Origin: Grimontia kaedaensis
GTDB taxonomy: Bacteria > Pseudomonadota > Gammaproteobacteria > Enterobacterales > Vibrionaceae
Direction of reading: 5' to 3'
NCBI RefSeq assembly: GCF_023746615.1
Contig: NZ_CP082276.1
Span: 372,001 to 436,000, forward strand
Length of the DNA: 64,000 nt
A program made the position numbers and the translations under genes. This document shows positions 54,401-61,908 of the stretch, piece after piece; the first letter of the stretch is position 1, and the number at the start of each line of letters is the position of its first letter. Below the pieces are notes generated by a model. The model made no database searches, was not told the DNA's origin, and saw only the letters and a program-made list of their open reading frames with translations.

Positions 54401-54577
54401 TCCGCAACGCTATACATTTCTCTCACTGGGGAATCAGAGCAGATACCCGACACGGCTCCTGAAAATGGAGACTCAGGGAGCAGTGGTGGTGGAGGCGGTG
54501 GTCCGTCGATCTGGTTATTGCTTCTGAGCGCGTTCTATTCAGCGCGTATCATGCAGGGGCGAAAGCTTGGAATTTAA
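51491..54577 (+). CDS. M6 family metalloprotease with GlyGly-CTERM anchor
   Basis: A 1028-residue secreted zinc protease of the immune-inhibitor A (M6) group. It has a signal peptide (GSLLLTMLGCMFSGSVFS). The zinc motif HELGH is at about 329-333 with the later SYEHDGSIGSWGLMGGG loop (a Glu ligand and Met-turn equivalent). An EF-hand-like DTNSDGTISPTEL lies near residue 255. Beta-sandwich and cadherin-like modules fill 560-980. The C-terminus is a Gly run (SSGGGGGGPS), a membrane helix (IWLLLLSAFYSA) and a basic tail, the GlyGly-CTERM signal cut by rhombosortase after type II secretion. I choose 51491 as start; the longer TTG frame (51431) lacks signal character. Confidence 0.9.
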   Translation: MKGSNRAGSLLLTMLGCMFSGSVFSTTMPAPVWHKIELANGDQIEVKLRGNEAFHWHEDRAGNALILKDDSWYFAEITLENGHSQLSSTGVRKTSEEHELEVSQYRPEAVSVHPLARANLFANKTAQFSPSQVDVSSAPSMRREASFASNAVNQPLLVVTVSFKDVVMRNDFQPLIFGNDGKQSVTDYFLKNSMNNYRVVPAVESQGQVNDGVISVSLELDHPDCHRGSYCNLKLNQVFKDAYSVVDNHLDFSAYDTNSDGTISPTELSVMFVFAGNDMSYGSLSGDPAIWPHKYSHDAISVDGKQISSYCLFADFQGDHQSTMGVIAHELGHLMLDLPDLYSYEHDGSIGSWGLMGGGSWGTKPGDRYPGETPVNMTAWSKHQANFLTPREITPSDDYVEIGNHEAAIVHLDPYLREYGSKLYLENRTYSGYDEALTAEGLLMTSVNVNNAFNYKGPMQVQVLQADNRKDLEIGRRSDSGDVFPGLYGITEIADNTAPSLQSITGQPSNVHISGINANASKASFFVEQPEPGNRFGLLTTFERSYVDPNQRPNMAAFALELPNDARLDGVQFHVSPTSIFTEHSYKVWRLPYSAPVFGNLSIDTSYADLIHQGQTEDGGRILFDTPWVLSAGKHLLVVEVESTAMFEANYLFSQPVVAENRRVERVWLGDESQASTTGLTMRNYYTTPFAALFDPDVSAGVFASDDSLTVQQDGSVSLNLRKNDFHKLGQSYSLEIVEAPQHGKIEGEQYVPNTGFVGMDSFSYRLVEEGSGLQSNVANVTVEISPSNHAPAVSIVPDYNAFKPGYGVTLVANATDADGDSLSYQWAIDSKVSVRQSLDSKSIWFVIPDSVVADDILEFSVEVTDARGAATAQALSMTVENSEPVARDDFATQELGTTVYYDVRANDEDHDGDRFHISAADFSGFVVLSDDLVEIEDGQIKFTAPNVMPESKELSITYQITAPWQGHVDSATLYISLTGESEQIPDTAPENGDSGSSGGGGGGPSIWLLLLSAFYSARIMQGRKLGI

Positions 54578-54589
54578 AACGTTATGAAT

Positions 54590-54630
54590 CGAAAAAGCCT
54601 GACGTTGTTTATACCGTCAGGCTTTTTTTG
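54590..54630. terminator. bidirectional intrinsic terminator
   Basis: The stem AAAAGCCTGACG/CGTCAGGCTTTT is followed by T on both strands. It separates the M6 protease gene (+) from the L,D-transpeptidase gene (-). Confidence 0.85.
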
Positions 54631-55134
54631 TCACCACTCAATATCAATGGGTGTTCCCACTTTCACCAGACTCAAAAACTCATCCATTTCCTCGTTGTCG
54701 ATGGCAATACAGCCATCCGTCCAGTCCTTGCCCCGTTTGATGCTGGGGTGAGGACCGTTACCATTTTTCTGGCCGTGGATCATGATCTGTCCGCCAGGGC
54801 TAAAACCCAGCTTTGCGGCACGTTTGCTGTCAGTTTCGTTGGGGTAGTTAATGCGGATTGAACGGTAGAAGCTGGATTGCTCGTTAATCAGGTCGAGGGA
54901 ATAGCGGCCTTCCGGAGTGCGCTTGTCTCCTTCGCGCAGTTTGTGGCCTTTCGGGTTTGCTCCGAGAGAAATGCTGTACCAACGGACAATTTTGTTCCCT
55001 TGAATCAGGTACATCTTACGAGCAGATTTGTCCACTTTCACCAAATCGATTTTATGCTCGGTTTCCATTCCGTTAGCTGAGAAAACTGCACTGCAAAGCA
55101 AAATCAGACTCAGCGTTCTGAACAACGATTTCAT
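54631..55134 (-). CDS. L,D-transpeptidase family protein (YafK/YkuD type)
   Basis: A 167-residue exported enzyme of the YkuD superfamily, which forms or breaks links in peptidoglycan. From 55134 the signal peptide reads MKSLFRTLSLILLCSAVFSANG. The active-site cluster is MIHGQKNG...DWTDGCIAIDNEEMDEF, with catalytic Cys in DGCIA and His in IHG. YafK-like members in E. coli (DpaA) release Braun lipoprotein from peptidoglycan, so a hydrolase role is possible. The frame to 55278 adds 48 residues without secretion character, so I reject it. The ribosome site is tagggatg. Confidence 0.88.
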   Translation of the reverse strand: MKSLFRTLSLILLCSAVFSANGMETEHKIDLVKVDKSARKMYLIQGNKIVRWYSISLGANPKGHKLREGDKRTPEGRYSLDLINEQSSFYRSIRINYPNETDSKRAAKLGFSPGGQIMIHGQKNGNGPHPSIKRGKDWTDGCIAIDNEEMDEFLSLVKVGTPIDIEW

Positions 55135-55289
55135 GGCATCCCTACAATTTAAGTGTTCCGTTTCATTATTGGTGACAACGCCAGAAAAGTCGCAATAAGA
55201 AGCCTGTAGGCCATCAAAAAACAGCATGGCATGTCGAAAATTAGTAAAACAAGGGATGTGAAACAGATGGTGTTTCATAAGTGATATTG

Positions 55290-55316
55290 AGCCCCATCAG
55301 CGGGATGGGGCTCTCA
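55290..55316 (-). terminator. hairpin after the lipoprotein gene
   Basis: The stem GAGCCCCATC/GATGGGGCTC forms just past the stop at 55339 (minus strand). The U run is weak, so it is a probable, not certain, terminator. Confidence 0.55.
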
Positions 55317-55338
55317 AACTGATGATTACGCTGGGGTC

Positions 55339-55911
55339 TTATTCGGCGAGGATGTCGATACAGCTATCCCAAGTTTTTTTCGCCACCGCATCGTGGGAAG
55401 AAGACCTCTCGTAAACCGCGTCAATTACCTCGTATGGCTTGGTCGCTTTGTGGCTTGCAAATACCATGTAGGCATCAAGCTTGGGCGCGCCAGCTTGTTT
55501 GAGATCATAAGCGCCACCGGCGACAAGAGATTTCTGCGCACAAAAGCTGGCGATATTCAATCTTTCCTGTGGAACGTTAGCCACTTTCACGGCGCATTGG
55601 TCGAACAGAGCCACTGAGTAATCCCACGCGCTGGTGAAATCTGCAGCGTAAACGTCTTCAACCAGGTTGAGCTTGATTTGCGCGGCAGTGCCGGTAGCAA
55701 AGCGATTAATCTGAGACTGCTTGGGTTGTTCTTGTAACTTCTGAGAGGCGGCAAGGTATGCCATGTCTGCAAGTTCAGCACAGTAAGACATTTGAACCGT
55801 TTCTTTATTGCTGTAAAGCTGGATGGGTTTAATGGGTTCTGGCTGGTTGGTACAAGCTGAGAGAGTTGAGGTAGTTAAAATCAGAGTTAGCAGAGAACGA
55901 GTCGGTGCCAT
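55339..55911 (-). CDS. lipoprotein of unknown function
   Basis: A 190-residue predicted lipoprotein. The lipobox is TLSAC, with the lipidated Cys at residue 20 from the second Met. The mature chain is helical with several cysteines (YCAELADMAYLAASQ, DQCAVKV, ASFCAQKSLVAGGAYDL, WDSCIDIL). I do not recognise the family. Two ATG codons are adjacent; the second (55911) has the better distance from aagga. A hairpin follows the stop. Confidence 0.7.
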   Translation of the reverse strand: MAPTRSLLTLILTTSTLSACTNQPEPIKPIQLYSNKETVQMSYCAELADMAYLAASQKLQEQPKQSQINRFATGTAAQIKLNLVEDVYAADFTSAWDYSVALFDQCAVKVANVPQERLNIASFCAQKSLVAGGAYDLKQAGAPKLDAYMVFASHKATKPYEVIDAVYERSSSHDAVAKKTWDSCIDILAE

Positions 55912-55914
55912 CAT

Positions 55915-56615
55915 ACTTCCTTATTGACTGCGTCGATTCGGGACAACAAAACAAGGGGCCAGTATATATAGCTTTATTGGTCCTTTTTGTTTTCAAATTG
56001 AGATCTAAACACCGTAATCTCTGGATAAAGCGATATACCCAAACAACCTGAAGATGCTCGCATTCAGAGGTCATCAATGCGTTCAATTCGAGGCAAATTT
56101 CGCGAGGAATAGTGGTTCTATTTCCGTGGAATTTAACGAAGAAGTGGGCGCTTTGATGTCCTCCCTTCGGGCGAGTTGACTGACGCCGTGCTCTTTGTTG
56201 TTCCTTTTTGATGGAGACGACTACACCTGCAAAGGAACGCCGCGATCACAACGCCAGTCAATCTCGCTGAATCCTGCATCTTCAGGTTATTTGGGTATAA
56301 TACTAATAGTTGCTTGGTTTTAGAGCGGTTCGTTCATTTTTCGTCCGGTGGCCGTATTTGAAGTGCTCATTGCCTTTGATGCTAGAGAAAAAAGGAGGAT
56401 AAATAGGCAGACCAAAGTAGGGTTCTTGCATTAGTAGAAGAAAGTTTTCCAACTTTAGTGGTAGAAATGAATGATTGGAGCAATTGAAGTGATTTATTGG
56501 TTGTTATAACAAAAAACTCTGATTGGAGGAGAAATTTCGGCTCTCGTATACTCGGGTGGAAGGCGGGTAAAAACCTGCCCACAAACACAATAATAACGCC
56601 GTGTAGAGGGCAAAC
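55915..56615. other. intergenic region with the 266-bp inverted-repeat element
   Basis: Seven hundred bases without a gene. The element occupies 56034-56299. From 56300 to 56615 lies AT-rich promoter sequence of the 5-oxoproline operon; I could not assign an operator. Confidence 0.6.
56034..56299. mobile_element. MITE-like element with terminal inverted repeats
   Basis: A 266-bp element bounded by 24-bp inverted repeats matching at 23 of 24 positions (left starts TATACCCAAACAACC; right ends ATTTGGGTATA). It carries no reading frame of its own. Inner sequences such as gaggaatagtggttctatttccgtg are ones I recall from repeats in vibrio genomes. It may be a non-autonomous transposable element or a structured repeat. 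No clear target-site duplication could be assigned. Confidence 0.7.
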
Positions 56616-57326
56616 ATGATCGATTTCTGGCCATTGATTGGCATTGTAATAATTACGGTGGGGTTGGCACTAAAGCTAAACACCTTGCTTGTTATTTTAG
56701 TTGCTGGGGTAGCAACGGGCCTCGTCGCTGACATCGCCTTGATGGATATTCTTTCCACACTCGGCCAGTCCTTCACTCAAAACCGCTATATGTCCCTTTT
56801 CATCATTATTCTTCCAATGATCGGCATTCTTGAACGTTATGGTCTTCGCCAGCGAGCCGAACAGCTGATCGGTTCCATGAAAAAAGCGTCTGTCAGCAAA
56901 ATTCTGATGACTTATCTGCTACTGCGGAAAGTGACAAATGGCATGGGCTTGAGCATCGGTGGTCACCCATCCATGATCCGTCCTCTCATTGCGCCTATGG
57001 CGGAAGCGGCAGCAGAGAAAGTTTCACCGAAGCTGCAAGAAGAGAAGCGTCAGGCCATTCGCGCACTCGCCGCTGCCAGTGAAAACTTTGGCAACTTCTT
57101 CAGCCAACTGCTGTTTATCGGTACGGGCGGTATCCTGCTGATTAAAGGCGTGATGGCTGACAACAAGTTGGATGTACAGTTAGAAACCATGGCGTTGTGG
57201 GCGCTGCCAACGGCTGTTGCTTCTTACATCGTGTTCGTGGTTTTCAGCAAAGTTATGGAAGCCCGTTTGCTGAAAAACTTAGAAAAAGCCGCTGCAACGG
57301 CGACTGACGTTAAAAGCGAAGGGTAA
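56616..57326 (+). CDS. DUF969 membrane protein, predicted 5-oxoproline transporter subunit
   Basis: A 236-residue inner-membrane protein of the DUF969 family, annotated in databases as one of two subunits of a 5-oxoproline (pyroglutamate) transporter. There are about five hydrophobic helices, opening DFWPLIGIVIITVGLALKLNTLLVILVAGVATGLV. The central TNGMGLSIGGHPSMIRPLIAPMAEAA motif is conserved in the family. It starts an operon: the DUF979 partner begins 5 bases after its stop, and the pyroglutamyl peptidase gene follows. Confidence 0.88.
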   Translation: MIDFWPLIGIVIITVGLALKLNTLLVILVAGVATGLVADIALMDILSTLGQSFTQNRYMSLFIIILPMIGILERYGLRQRAEQLIGSMKKASVSKILMTYLLLRKVTNGMGLSIGGHPSMIRPLIAPMAEAAAEKVSPKLQEEKRQAIRALAAASENFGNFFSQLLFIGTGGILLIKGVMADNKLDVQLETMALWALPTAVASYIVFVVFSKVMEARLLKNLEKAAATATDVKSEG

Positions 57327-57331
57327 TTGCC

Positions 57332-58222
57332 ATGCTTGAATATATCTACCAAACCACAGGTTTGCTGTTGCTGGCTTTCTCACTTCAAACCTTTTCGGAC
57401 AAAGACAATCCCAAACGCGTCGGTACTGGCCTTTTCTGGTTAATTTACGGTGTGACCTTTATCTTCGGTGCGATGATACCGAACTGGGTGACAGGCTTGA
57501 TGGTACTGGCGTTGACCGCGCTGGCTGCTGGCGAATTTATGGGTGTGGGCAATTACAAAACCACCAACGAAGAAGAGCGTCAGAAAACCGCGTCTGTGCT
57601 GAAAAACAAACTCTTTATCCCAGCGGCGATTGTGCCAGTGGGAACCGTTGCTATCAGCCAATTTACCTCGCTGGGCGCGCTGGTGGGCCTGGGTATTGCT
57701 TCGATTGCGTCAATCATTGTGGCGCTAGTCATGACGAAGAGTCAGCCGATACACAGTCTGAACGAAGGTCGTCGCCTAATTGACTCTATTGGCTGGGCCG
57801 CGATTTTGTCGCAGTTTCTCGCTGCATTGGGTTATCTGTTTAACCAAGCGGGTGTGGGTGATACCGTCGCACAAATCGTAAAAATGATGATCCCGGAAAA
57901 CATGTTGCTGGTAAATGTGATTGCCTACTGTGCTGGTATGATGATTTTCACTGTGGTGATGGGTAACGCCTTTGCAGCTTTTGCGGTGATCACCACTGGT
58001 ATCGGTATTCCACTATTGGTGTTGGAAAACGGCGGCAACGCCGCAATTATTGGTGTGCTGGGCATGCTTTCAGGTTATTGCGGTACCCTGATGACACCAA
58101 TGGCGGCAAACTTCAATATCGTGCCAGCCGCGTTGCTTGAACTGAAAAATAAGCACCACGTTATTCTGATGCAGGTGATCCCAGGGCTGATCATCTTGGC
58201 ATTCAACATATTTGTTATGTAA
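57332..58222 (+). CDS. DUF979 membrane protein, predicted 5-oxoproline transporter subunit
   Basis: A 296-residue inner-membrane protein of the DUF979 family, the usual partner of DUF969. It has about eight hydrophobic helices. Family segments include SLNEGRRLIDSIGWAAILSQFLAALGYLF, and GYCGTLMTPMAANFNIVPAALLELKNKHHVI near the C-terminus. Together the pair resembles a two-subunit anion permease. It lies 5 bases from the DUF969 gene and 23 bases from pcp, so the three are cotranscribed. The transport direction is assumed to be uptake. Confidence 0.88.
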   Translation: MLEYIYQTTGLLLLAFSLQTFSDKDNPKRVGTGLFWLIYGVTFIFGAMIPNWVTGLMVLALTALAAGEFMGVGNYKTTNEEERQKTASVLKNKLFIPAAIVPVGTVAISQFTSLGALVGLGIASIASIIVALVMTKSQPIHSLNEGRRLIDSIGWAAILSQFLAALGYLFNQAGVGDTVAQIVKMMIPENMLLVNVIAYCAGMMIFTVVMGNAFAAFAVITTGIGIPLLVLENGGNAAIIGVLGMLSGYCGTLMTPMAANFNIVPAALLELKNKHHVILMQVIPGLIILAFNIFVM

Positions 58223-58245
58223 AGCTTTGCATTCTGAGGAAAGCG

Positions 58246-58884
58246 ATGAAAAAAGTTCTGATTACGGGTTTTGAGCCGTTTGGCGGCGCATCGATCAACC
58301 CTGCGCTGGAAGCGGTGAAAAAACTAGATGGTGTTGAGCTTGAAGGTGGCATGATTGTGACCTGCGAAGTGCCAGTAACGCGGTATGATGCATTGAAAGC
58401 GATCAGTGAAGCCATTGAGGCGTATCAACCAAGTTACGTAATAACGGTCGGTCAGGCTGCGGGTCGCAATGCGATCACACCTGAGCGTGTAGCAATTAAC
58501 ATGGACGACTTCCGCATTCCAGATAATGGCGGAAACCAGCCGATTGATGAGCCTATCGACGAAGAGGGGCCAGCAGCTTATTTCTCGACTTTGCCAATCA
58601 AAGCGATCACCCGCAAGCTTCAGGAAAACGGTATTCCCTGCCAGGTCTCGAATACTGCAGGTACTTTTGTCTGTAACCACGTGTTTTATGGTATTCAGCA
58701 CTTTTTGCGTGACACAGATATCGGCCACGGCTTTATTCATATCCCACTGCTACCAGAGCAAGCAGCAGCAACCGATCAGCCGTCCATGTCTCTGGATATT
58801 ATCGTCGAAGGACTTCGTTTGGCAGCTCAAGCGACTCTCGAGAACACGAAAGACATTTCTGAGGGAGCTGGGCAGATTTGCTAA
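58246..58884 (+). CDS. pcp: pyroglutamyl-peptidase I
   Basis: A 212-residue cytoplasmic cysteine peptidase (C15) that removes N-terminal pyroglutamate from peptides. The triad is Glu80 (ITPERVAIN), Cys143 (NTAGTFVCNHVFYG) and His165 (GFIHIPLLPEQ), and the opening VLITGFEPFGGASINP is diagnostic. Length matches the family. It is the last gene of the operon with the predicted 5-oxoproline permease, giving release and transport of the same compound. A terminator follows. Confidence 0.94.
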   Translation: MKKVLITGFEPFGGASINPALEAVKKLDGVELEGGMIVTCEVPVTRYDALKAISEAIEAYQPSYVITVGQAAGRNAITPERVAINMDDFRIPDNGGNQPIDEPIDEEGPAAYFSTLPIKAITRKLQENGIPCQVSNTAGTFVCNHVFYGIQHFLRDTDIGHGFIHIPLLPEQAAATDQPSMSLDIIVEGLRLAAQATLENTKDISEGAGQIC

Positions 58885-58908
58885 GCCTGAGCGACTGATA
58901 GCCCAATA

Positions 58909-58940
58909 AGAAAAGAGCCGATAATGTCGGCTCTTTTTTT
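58909..58940 (+). terminator. intrinsic terminator of the pcp operon
   Basis: The stem AAAGAGCCGA/TCGGCTCTTT ends in seven T. Confidence 0.88.
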
Positions 58941-59039
58941 GTTATATGACCGACACTTTTTTATTTTCTGGTACCCCAGCACTGTCTTCTAACACTGCTC
59001 CTTGAAAAGCAAATATTCACATGGCGTCTCAAATAGGTT

Positions 59040-59059
59040 TTATTCAATTAATTGAATAA
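59040..59059. promoter_or_regulatory. 20-bp perfect palindrome upstream of the porin gene
   Basis: TTATTCAATTAATTGAATAA is its own reverse complement. It lies about 207 bases before the porin start, within AT-rich DNA. It is a candidate operator; the regulator is unknown. Confidence 0.45.
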
Positions 59060-59266
59060 TGGGCGTATGGATAATTAGTGTTCAATTATCGTTGAAGCGT
59101 ATTTCTTGCGTTTCTTAGTCCCTCATTCAAAGGTGGGGTTTATTTCATCCTAACTCTTAATTATTAGGTTATTAGCATCGATATAGGATGAGCGTGCACT
59201 GTAATTTACCCAAGTTGCAGTGGTGTTATTTAGCCTCGTGCAAAAATGAGTAAGGAGTACCCATTA

Positions 59267-60418
59267 ATGAATAAGCATGCGCTTAAATTTGCGCCAATGA
59301 CTTTGGCGATGATGTGTGCAAACGCAACTGCCGCTGTGACGCTCTATGACGATGACACTAACTCTGTTACCACTGATCTTCTGGTCAACGTCTTCTACAC
59401 CAATTCAAGCTCTGACCGTTTGTCGGACTTTAACGATCCAAACAGCAATAAAATGAATCGCGACCAGTCCCGAGTCCGCATCGGCTTCTTGCCAAACTAT
59501 ATTGGCTTTAATTTTAAAACCGAAGTGAATGATCTCAAGATTGGTGCCCGCTCGTCATTTTGGGTCACGCTCAATGACACCGATAATCAGCGTGGTGCGG
59601 AAGGTTTAGGAACCCGCTCTGGTATTGATGTACGCCAGTTCTACGCCACTATCGATTCTGATTGGGGACAGGTATTGCTGGGTAAGGACTTCGGTCTGTT
59701 CTCCCGCAGCAACATCCTTACCGATGAGTTGCTACTAGGTCACGGCCAAAGCAGTGATTACTACGGCCTTATTGATGGCGGAAACGTTTCTTTCGGTAAC
59801 ATTGGTTCGGGTTACACCTATCCACTCCCGAAAGCTCAAATTACTTATCGCACACCTGATCTGTCTGGTTTCCAAATCGCGGTGGGTGTGATGGATCCGA
59901 GCAAGAAGAGCGCAAACGGCTCGGAAGACAGCCCTCGATTTGAAAGTGAAATCACTTACACCGGAGACTTTGATACTGTTGATTTCAAAGCTTACATCAA
60001 TGGCGTGACTCAAAGTTCGCAAGACAGTAATGGTACTGTTGATTCGGATGGTCTGGGTGGCGGTGTCCGAGTTGGTTTTGGTGGTTTAGCGTTGAATGCT
60101 TCTGGTTTCAGCACTACCGGGCTAGGTGATGTCGCTGGCTTGGATACTATCGTGAGTACAGAAAAGACCAAGTCAGATGGCTATTTGCTGCAAGGCTCTT
60201 ACACCTTTGATAGTGAGCGATTTGTGCTGTCCTACGGCAACACTGAAGTCGATACTGATGGCACCAAAACGCTGGAGTACGCAAACAAAGCGGTTGCTTG
60301 GTTCCATACTGTGAATAGCAATCTGACCCTGGTGGCAGAATATAACCGTACCGAAGTGAACGAAGGTAACACCGAGAAAAACAACACCTACGCGTTAGGC
60401 GCCGTAGTCACTTTCTAA
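59267..60418 (+). CDS. outer-membrane porin (Gram-negative porin family)
   Basis: A 383-residue outer-membrane beta-barrel of the general Gram-negative porin family, related to vibrio porins such as OmpU or chitoporin-type channels. From 59267 it has a signal peptide (MNKHALKFAPMTLAMMCANATAA). Alternating strands follow (KFDYKINGV-like text: VDFKAYINGVTQSS, GYLLQGSYTFDSERFVLSYGNTEV), and it ends with Phe (YALGAVVTF), the standard barrel-insertion signal. The start at 59246 has no such signal. Solute preference is not clear. Confidence 0.88.
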   Translation: MNKHALKFAPMTLAMMCANATAAVTLYDDDTNSVTTDLLVNVFYTNSSSDRLSDFNDPNSNKMNRDQSRVRIGFLPNYIGFNFKTEVNDLKIGARSSFWVTLNDTDNQRGAEGLGTRSGIDVRQFYATIDSDWGQVLLGKDFGLFSRSNILTDELLLGHGQSSDYYGLIDGGNVSFGNIGSGYTYPLPKAQITYRTPDLSGFQIAVGVMDPSKKSANGSEDSPRFESEITYTGDFDTVDFKAYINGVTQSSQDSNGTVDSDGLGGGVRVGFGGLALNASGFSTTGLGDVAGLDTIVSTEKTKSDGYLLQGSYTFDSERFVLSYGNTEVDTDGTKTLEYANKAVAWFHTVNSNLTLVAEYNRTEVNEGNTEKNNTYALGAVVTF

Positions 60419-60504
60419 CGGTTGTGAAGAGTACCCTTAAACCACGCCTGGTTTATTAAGCACGATATGTTAGCGCTGAGAGGTCGCTTTCTGTAGTGTG
60501 CTAA

Positions 60505-60546
60505 TGGCGTTAAGTTTGGCTTAGAGCTTGACGCCACTTTTTCATT
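60505..60546 (+). terminator. terminator of the porin gene
   Basis: The stem GGCGTTAAG/CTTGACGCC (one G-U pair) is followed by ACTTTTTC. Confidence 0.7.
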
Positions 60547-60628
60547 CTAAAAAAAACACCCCAAGAAAAACTATTGCAACTCCCGTTGGTTGGCGTGGGA
60601 AAGAGCAAGAACGACTGCCTTGGGGTGT
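60547..60628 (-). ncRNA. possible structured RNA on the minus strand
   Basis: ACACCCCAAG and CTTGGGGTGT form a perfect 10-bp closing stem across 73 bases (60556-60628). On the minus strand eight T follow, like the end of an intrinsically terminated RNA. The promoter is not clear; TATACA overlaps the stem. It could equally be a distal terminator with a large loop. Confidence 0.35.
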
Positions 60629-60834
60629 ATAGAAGAAACCGCTTTCACAAAGAGTATTCAATACTGTAAAAAACGGATCTGAAATTCGTTTAAAAGAGGG
60701 TGAAAATATGAGAGATGAGACGTTGTATCATAAGTGGTTTACTCATGAAAAGTGGGGGAAATGCATGGTAAGTAGCATTATCTAGATGACTAGCCCACTT
60801 TGCATACTAATACTGAATATACCCATACAATAAG

Positions 60835-60858
60835 GACCGCTGTAACAGCAGCCCTTAA
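60835..60858 (-). terminator. hairpin after potD
   Basis: GGGCTGCTG pairs with CAGCGGTCC with two G-U pairs around a 3-base loop, about 20 bases past the PotD stop. The U run is weak. Confidence 0.5.
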
Positions 60859-60876
60859 AGATAGTTTTAAACGGAA

Positions 60877-61908
60877 TTACTCGCCGGTTTTCAAACGCAG
60901 GAAGTAGTTTTCGTACTTCTCGGTCAGGTGACCAACGGCGTCTTGCCATTCACCACGGTCAATGTCTTCTTGCGGTGGGAACAAGGTTGGGTTGTCTTTG
61001 TAGGCGGCGTTAGACTTCTCAACCGCAGTCAGGTAACCGGTATCAGCACTGATTTTTGCTGCAATCTCAGGACGGAGAAGGAAGTCGATCATCTTGTGAG
61101 CCGCTTCCGTGTTCTTCGCGTTCTTTGGAATTGCCAGACTATCTACCCAGAAGATACCGCCTTCTTTCGGCCATACCAGCTCAATCGGAAGACCTTCACG
61201 TTGTGCAGCTGCTGCAGAGCCATTCCACAGCATGCCCAGACCTACTTCACCGGACAGGTAAGGGTTTGCCGGGTTGTCTGAGTTGAATACCAATACGTTT
61301 GGCATCAGCTTCTTCAGTTCTTCGTAGGCTTCGTCAATCTGTTTTGGATCGGTAGAGTTACCCGAGTAACCCAGCTTACGCAGTGCGATGTGGAACACTT
61401 CTCGGGTGTCATCCATCAGCATGATTTGGCCTTCGAGCTCTGGGTTCCACAGATCTCCCCAGCTGTCGAAATCTTCCGGGTTGTACATGTCTGTGTTTAC
61501 TGCCAGACCTGTCATCGCAATCACGTGAGGAATGGAGTAGTCGTTGCTTGGATCGAACGGCTTGTCGAGGTAGTTCTTATCCAGCTCGGTGAAGTTGTTC
61601 AGCTTTGAATGGTCGATTTTCTGGAGCATACCTTCATCGCGCATTTTTGCTACGAAGTAGGTTGATGGCACCACAAGATCATACCCGTCTGGGTGGGTTT
61701 TCATTTTCGCATACAGGGTTTCGTTCGACTCGTACGTTGAGTAGATAACCTTGATGCCAGTTTCGCGGGTAAATTGTTCCAACAGCTCTGTTGAGATGTA
61801 AGGACCCCAGTTGGCGAAAATCAGTTGATCATCAGCAGCTTGTGCCGGTGTGGTGAAGATAGCGGCTGCACATGCAGCGCTGGCCAGAATTGAAGACCAT
61901 TTTTTCAT
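60877..61908 (-). CDS. potD: PotD-like spermidine/putrescine-binding protein
   Basis: A 343-residue periplasmic polyamine-binding protein. From 61908 it has a signal peptide (MKKWSSILASAACAAAIFTTPAQA) after a GGAGG ribosome site. The mature chain begins with the family's DQLIFANWGPYISTELLEQFTRETGIKVIYSTYESNETLYAKM, and YDLVVPSTYFVAKM, SIPHVIAMTGLAVNTDMY and GMLWNGSAAAAQREG follow. No potABC genes are adjacent, so it is an orphan here; it may serve a distant permease or act as a sensor component. The longer frame to 61974 is not supported. Confidence 0.9.
   Translation of the reverse strand: MKKWSSILASAACAAAIFTTPAQAADDQLIFANWGPYISTELLEQFTRETGIKVIYSTYESNETLYAKMKTHPDGYDLVVPSTYFVAKMRDEGMLQKIDHSKLNNFTELDKNYLDKPFDPSNDYSIPHVIAMTGLAVNTDMYNPEDFDSWGDLWNPELEGQIMLMDDTREVFHIALRKLGYSGNSTDPKQIDEAYEELKKLMPNVLVFNSDNPANPYLSGEVGLGMLWNGSAAAAQREGLPIELVWPKEGGIFWVDSLAIPKNAKNTEAAHKMIDFLLRPEIAAKISADTGYLTAVEKSNAAYKDNPTLFPPQEDIDRGEWQDAVGHLTEKYENYFLRLKTGE

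Larger units (their letters stand above)
58885..59266. other. leader/promoter region of the porin gene
   Basis: It holds the pcp terminator and an AT-rich promoter zone with a 20-bp perfect palindrome at 59040-59059. The porin start has a strong aaggag ribosome site. No gene is visible. Confidence 0.5.
60419..60876. other. intergenic region with terminators and a structured element
   Basis: It holds the porin terminator (60505-60546), a long-range hairpin with a minus-strand U run (60547-60628), and the PotD terminator-like hairpin (60835-60858). No gene is supported. Confidence 0.5.

Noticed and set aside
60818..60836. TATACCCATACAA resembling the element's left end
   Set aside because: Similarity stops after 13 bases and no partner end is present.
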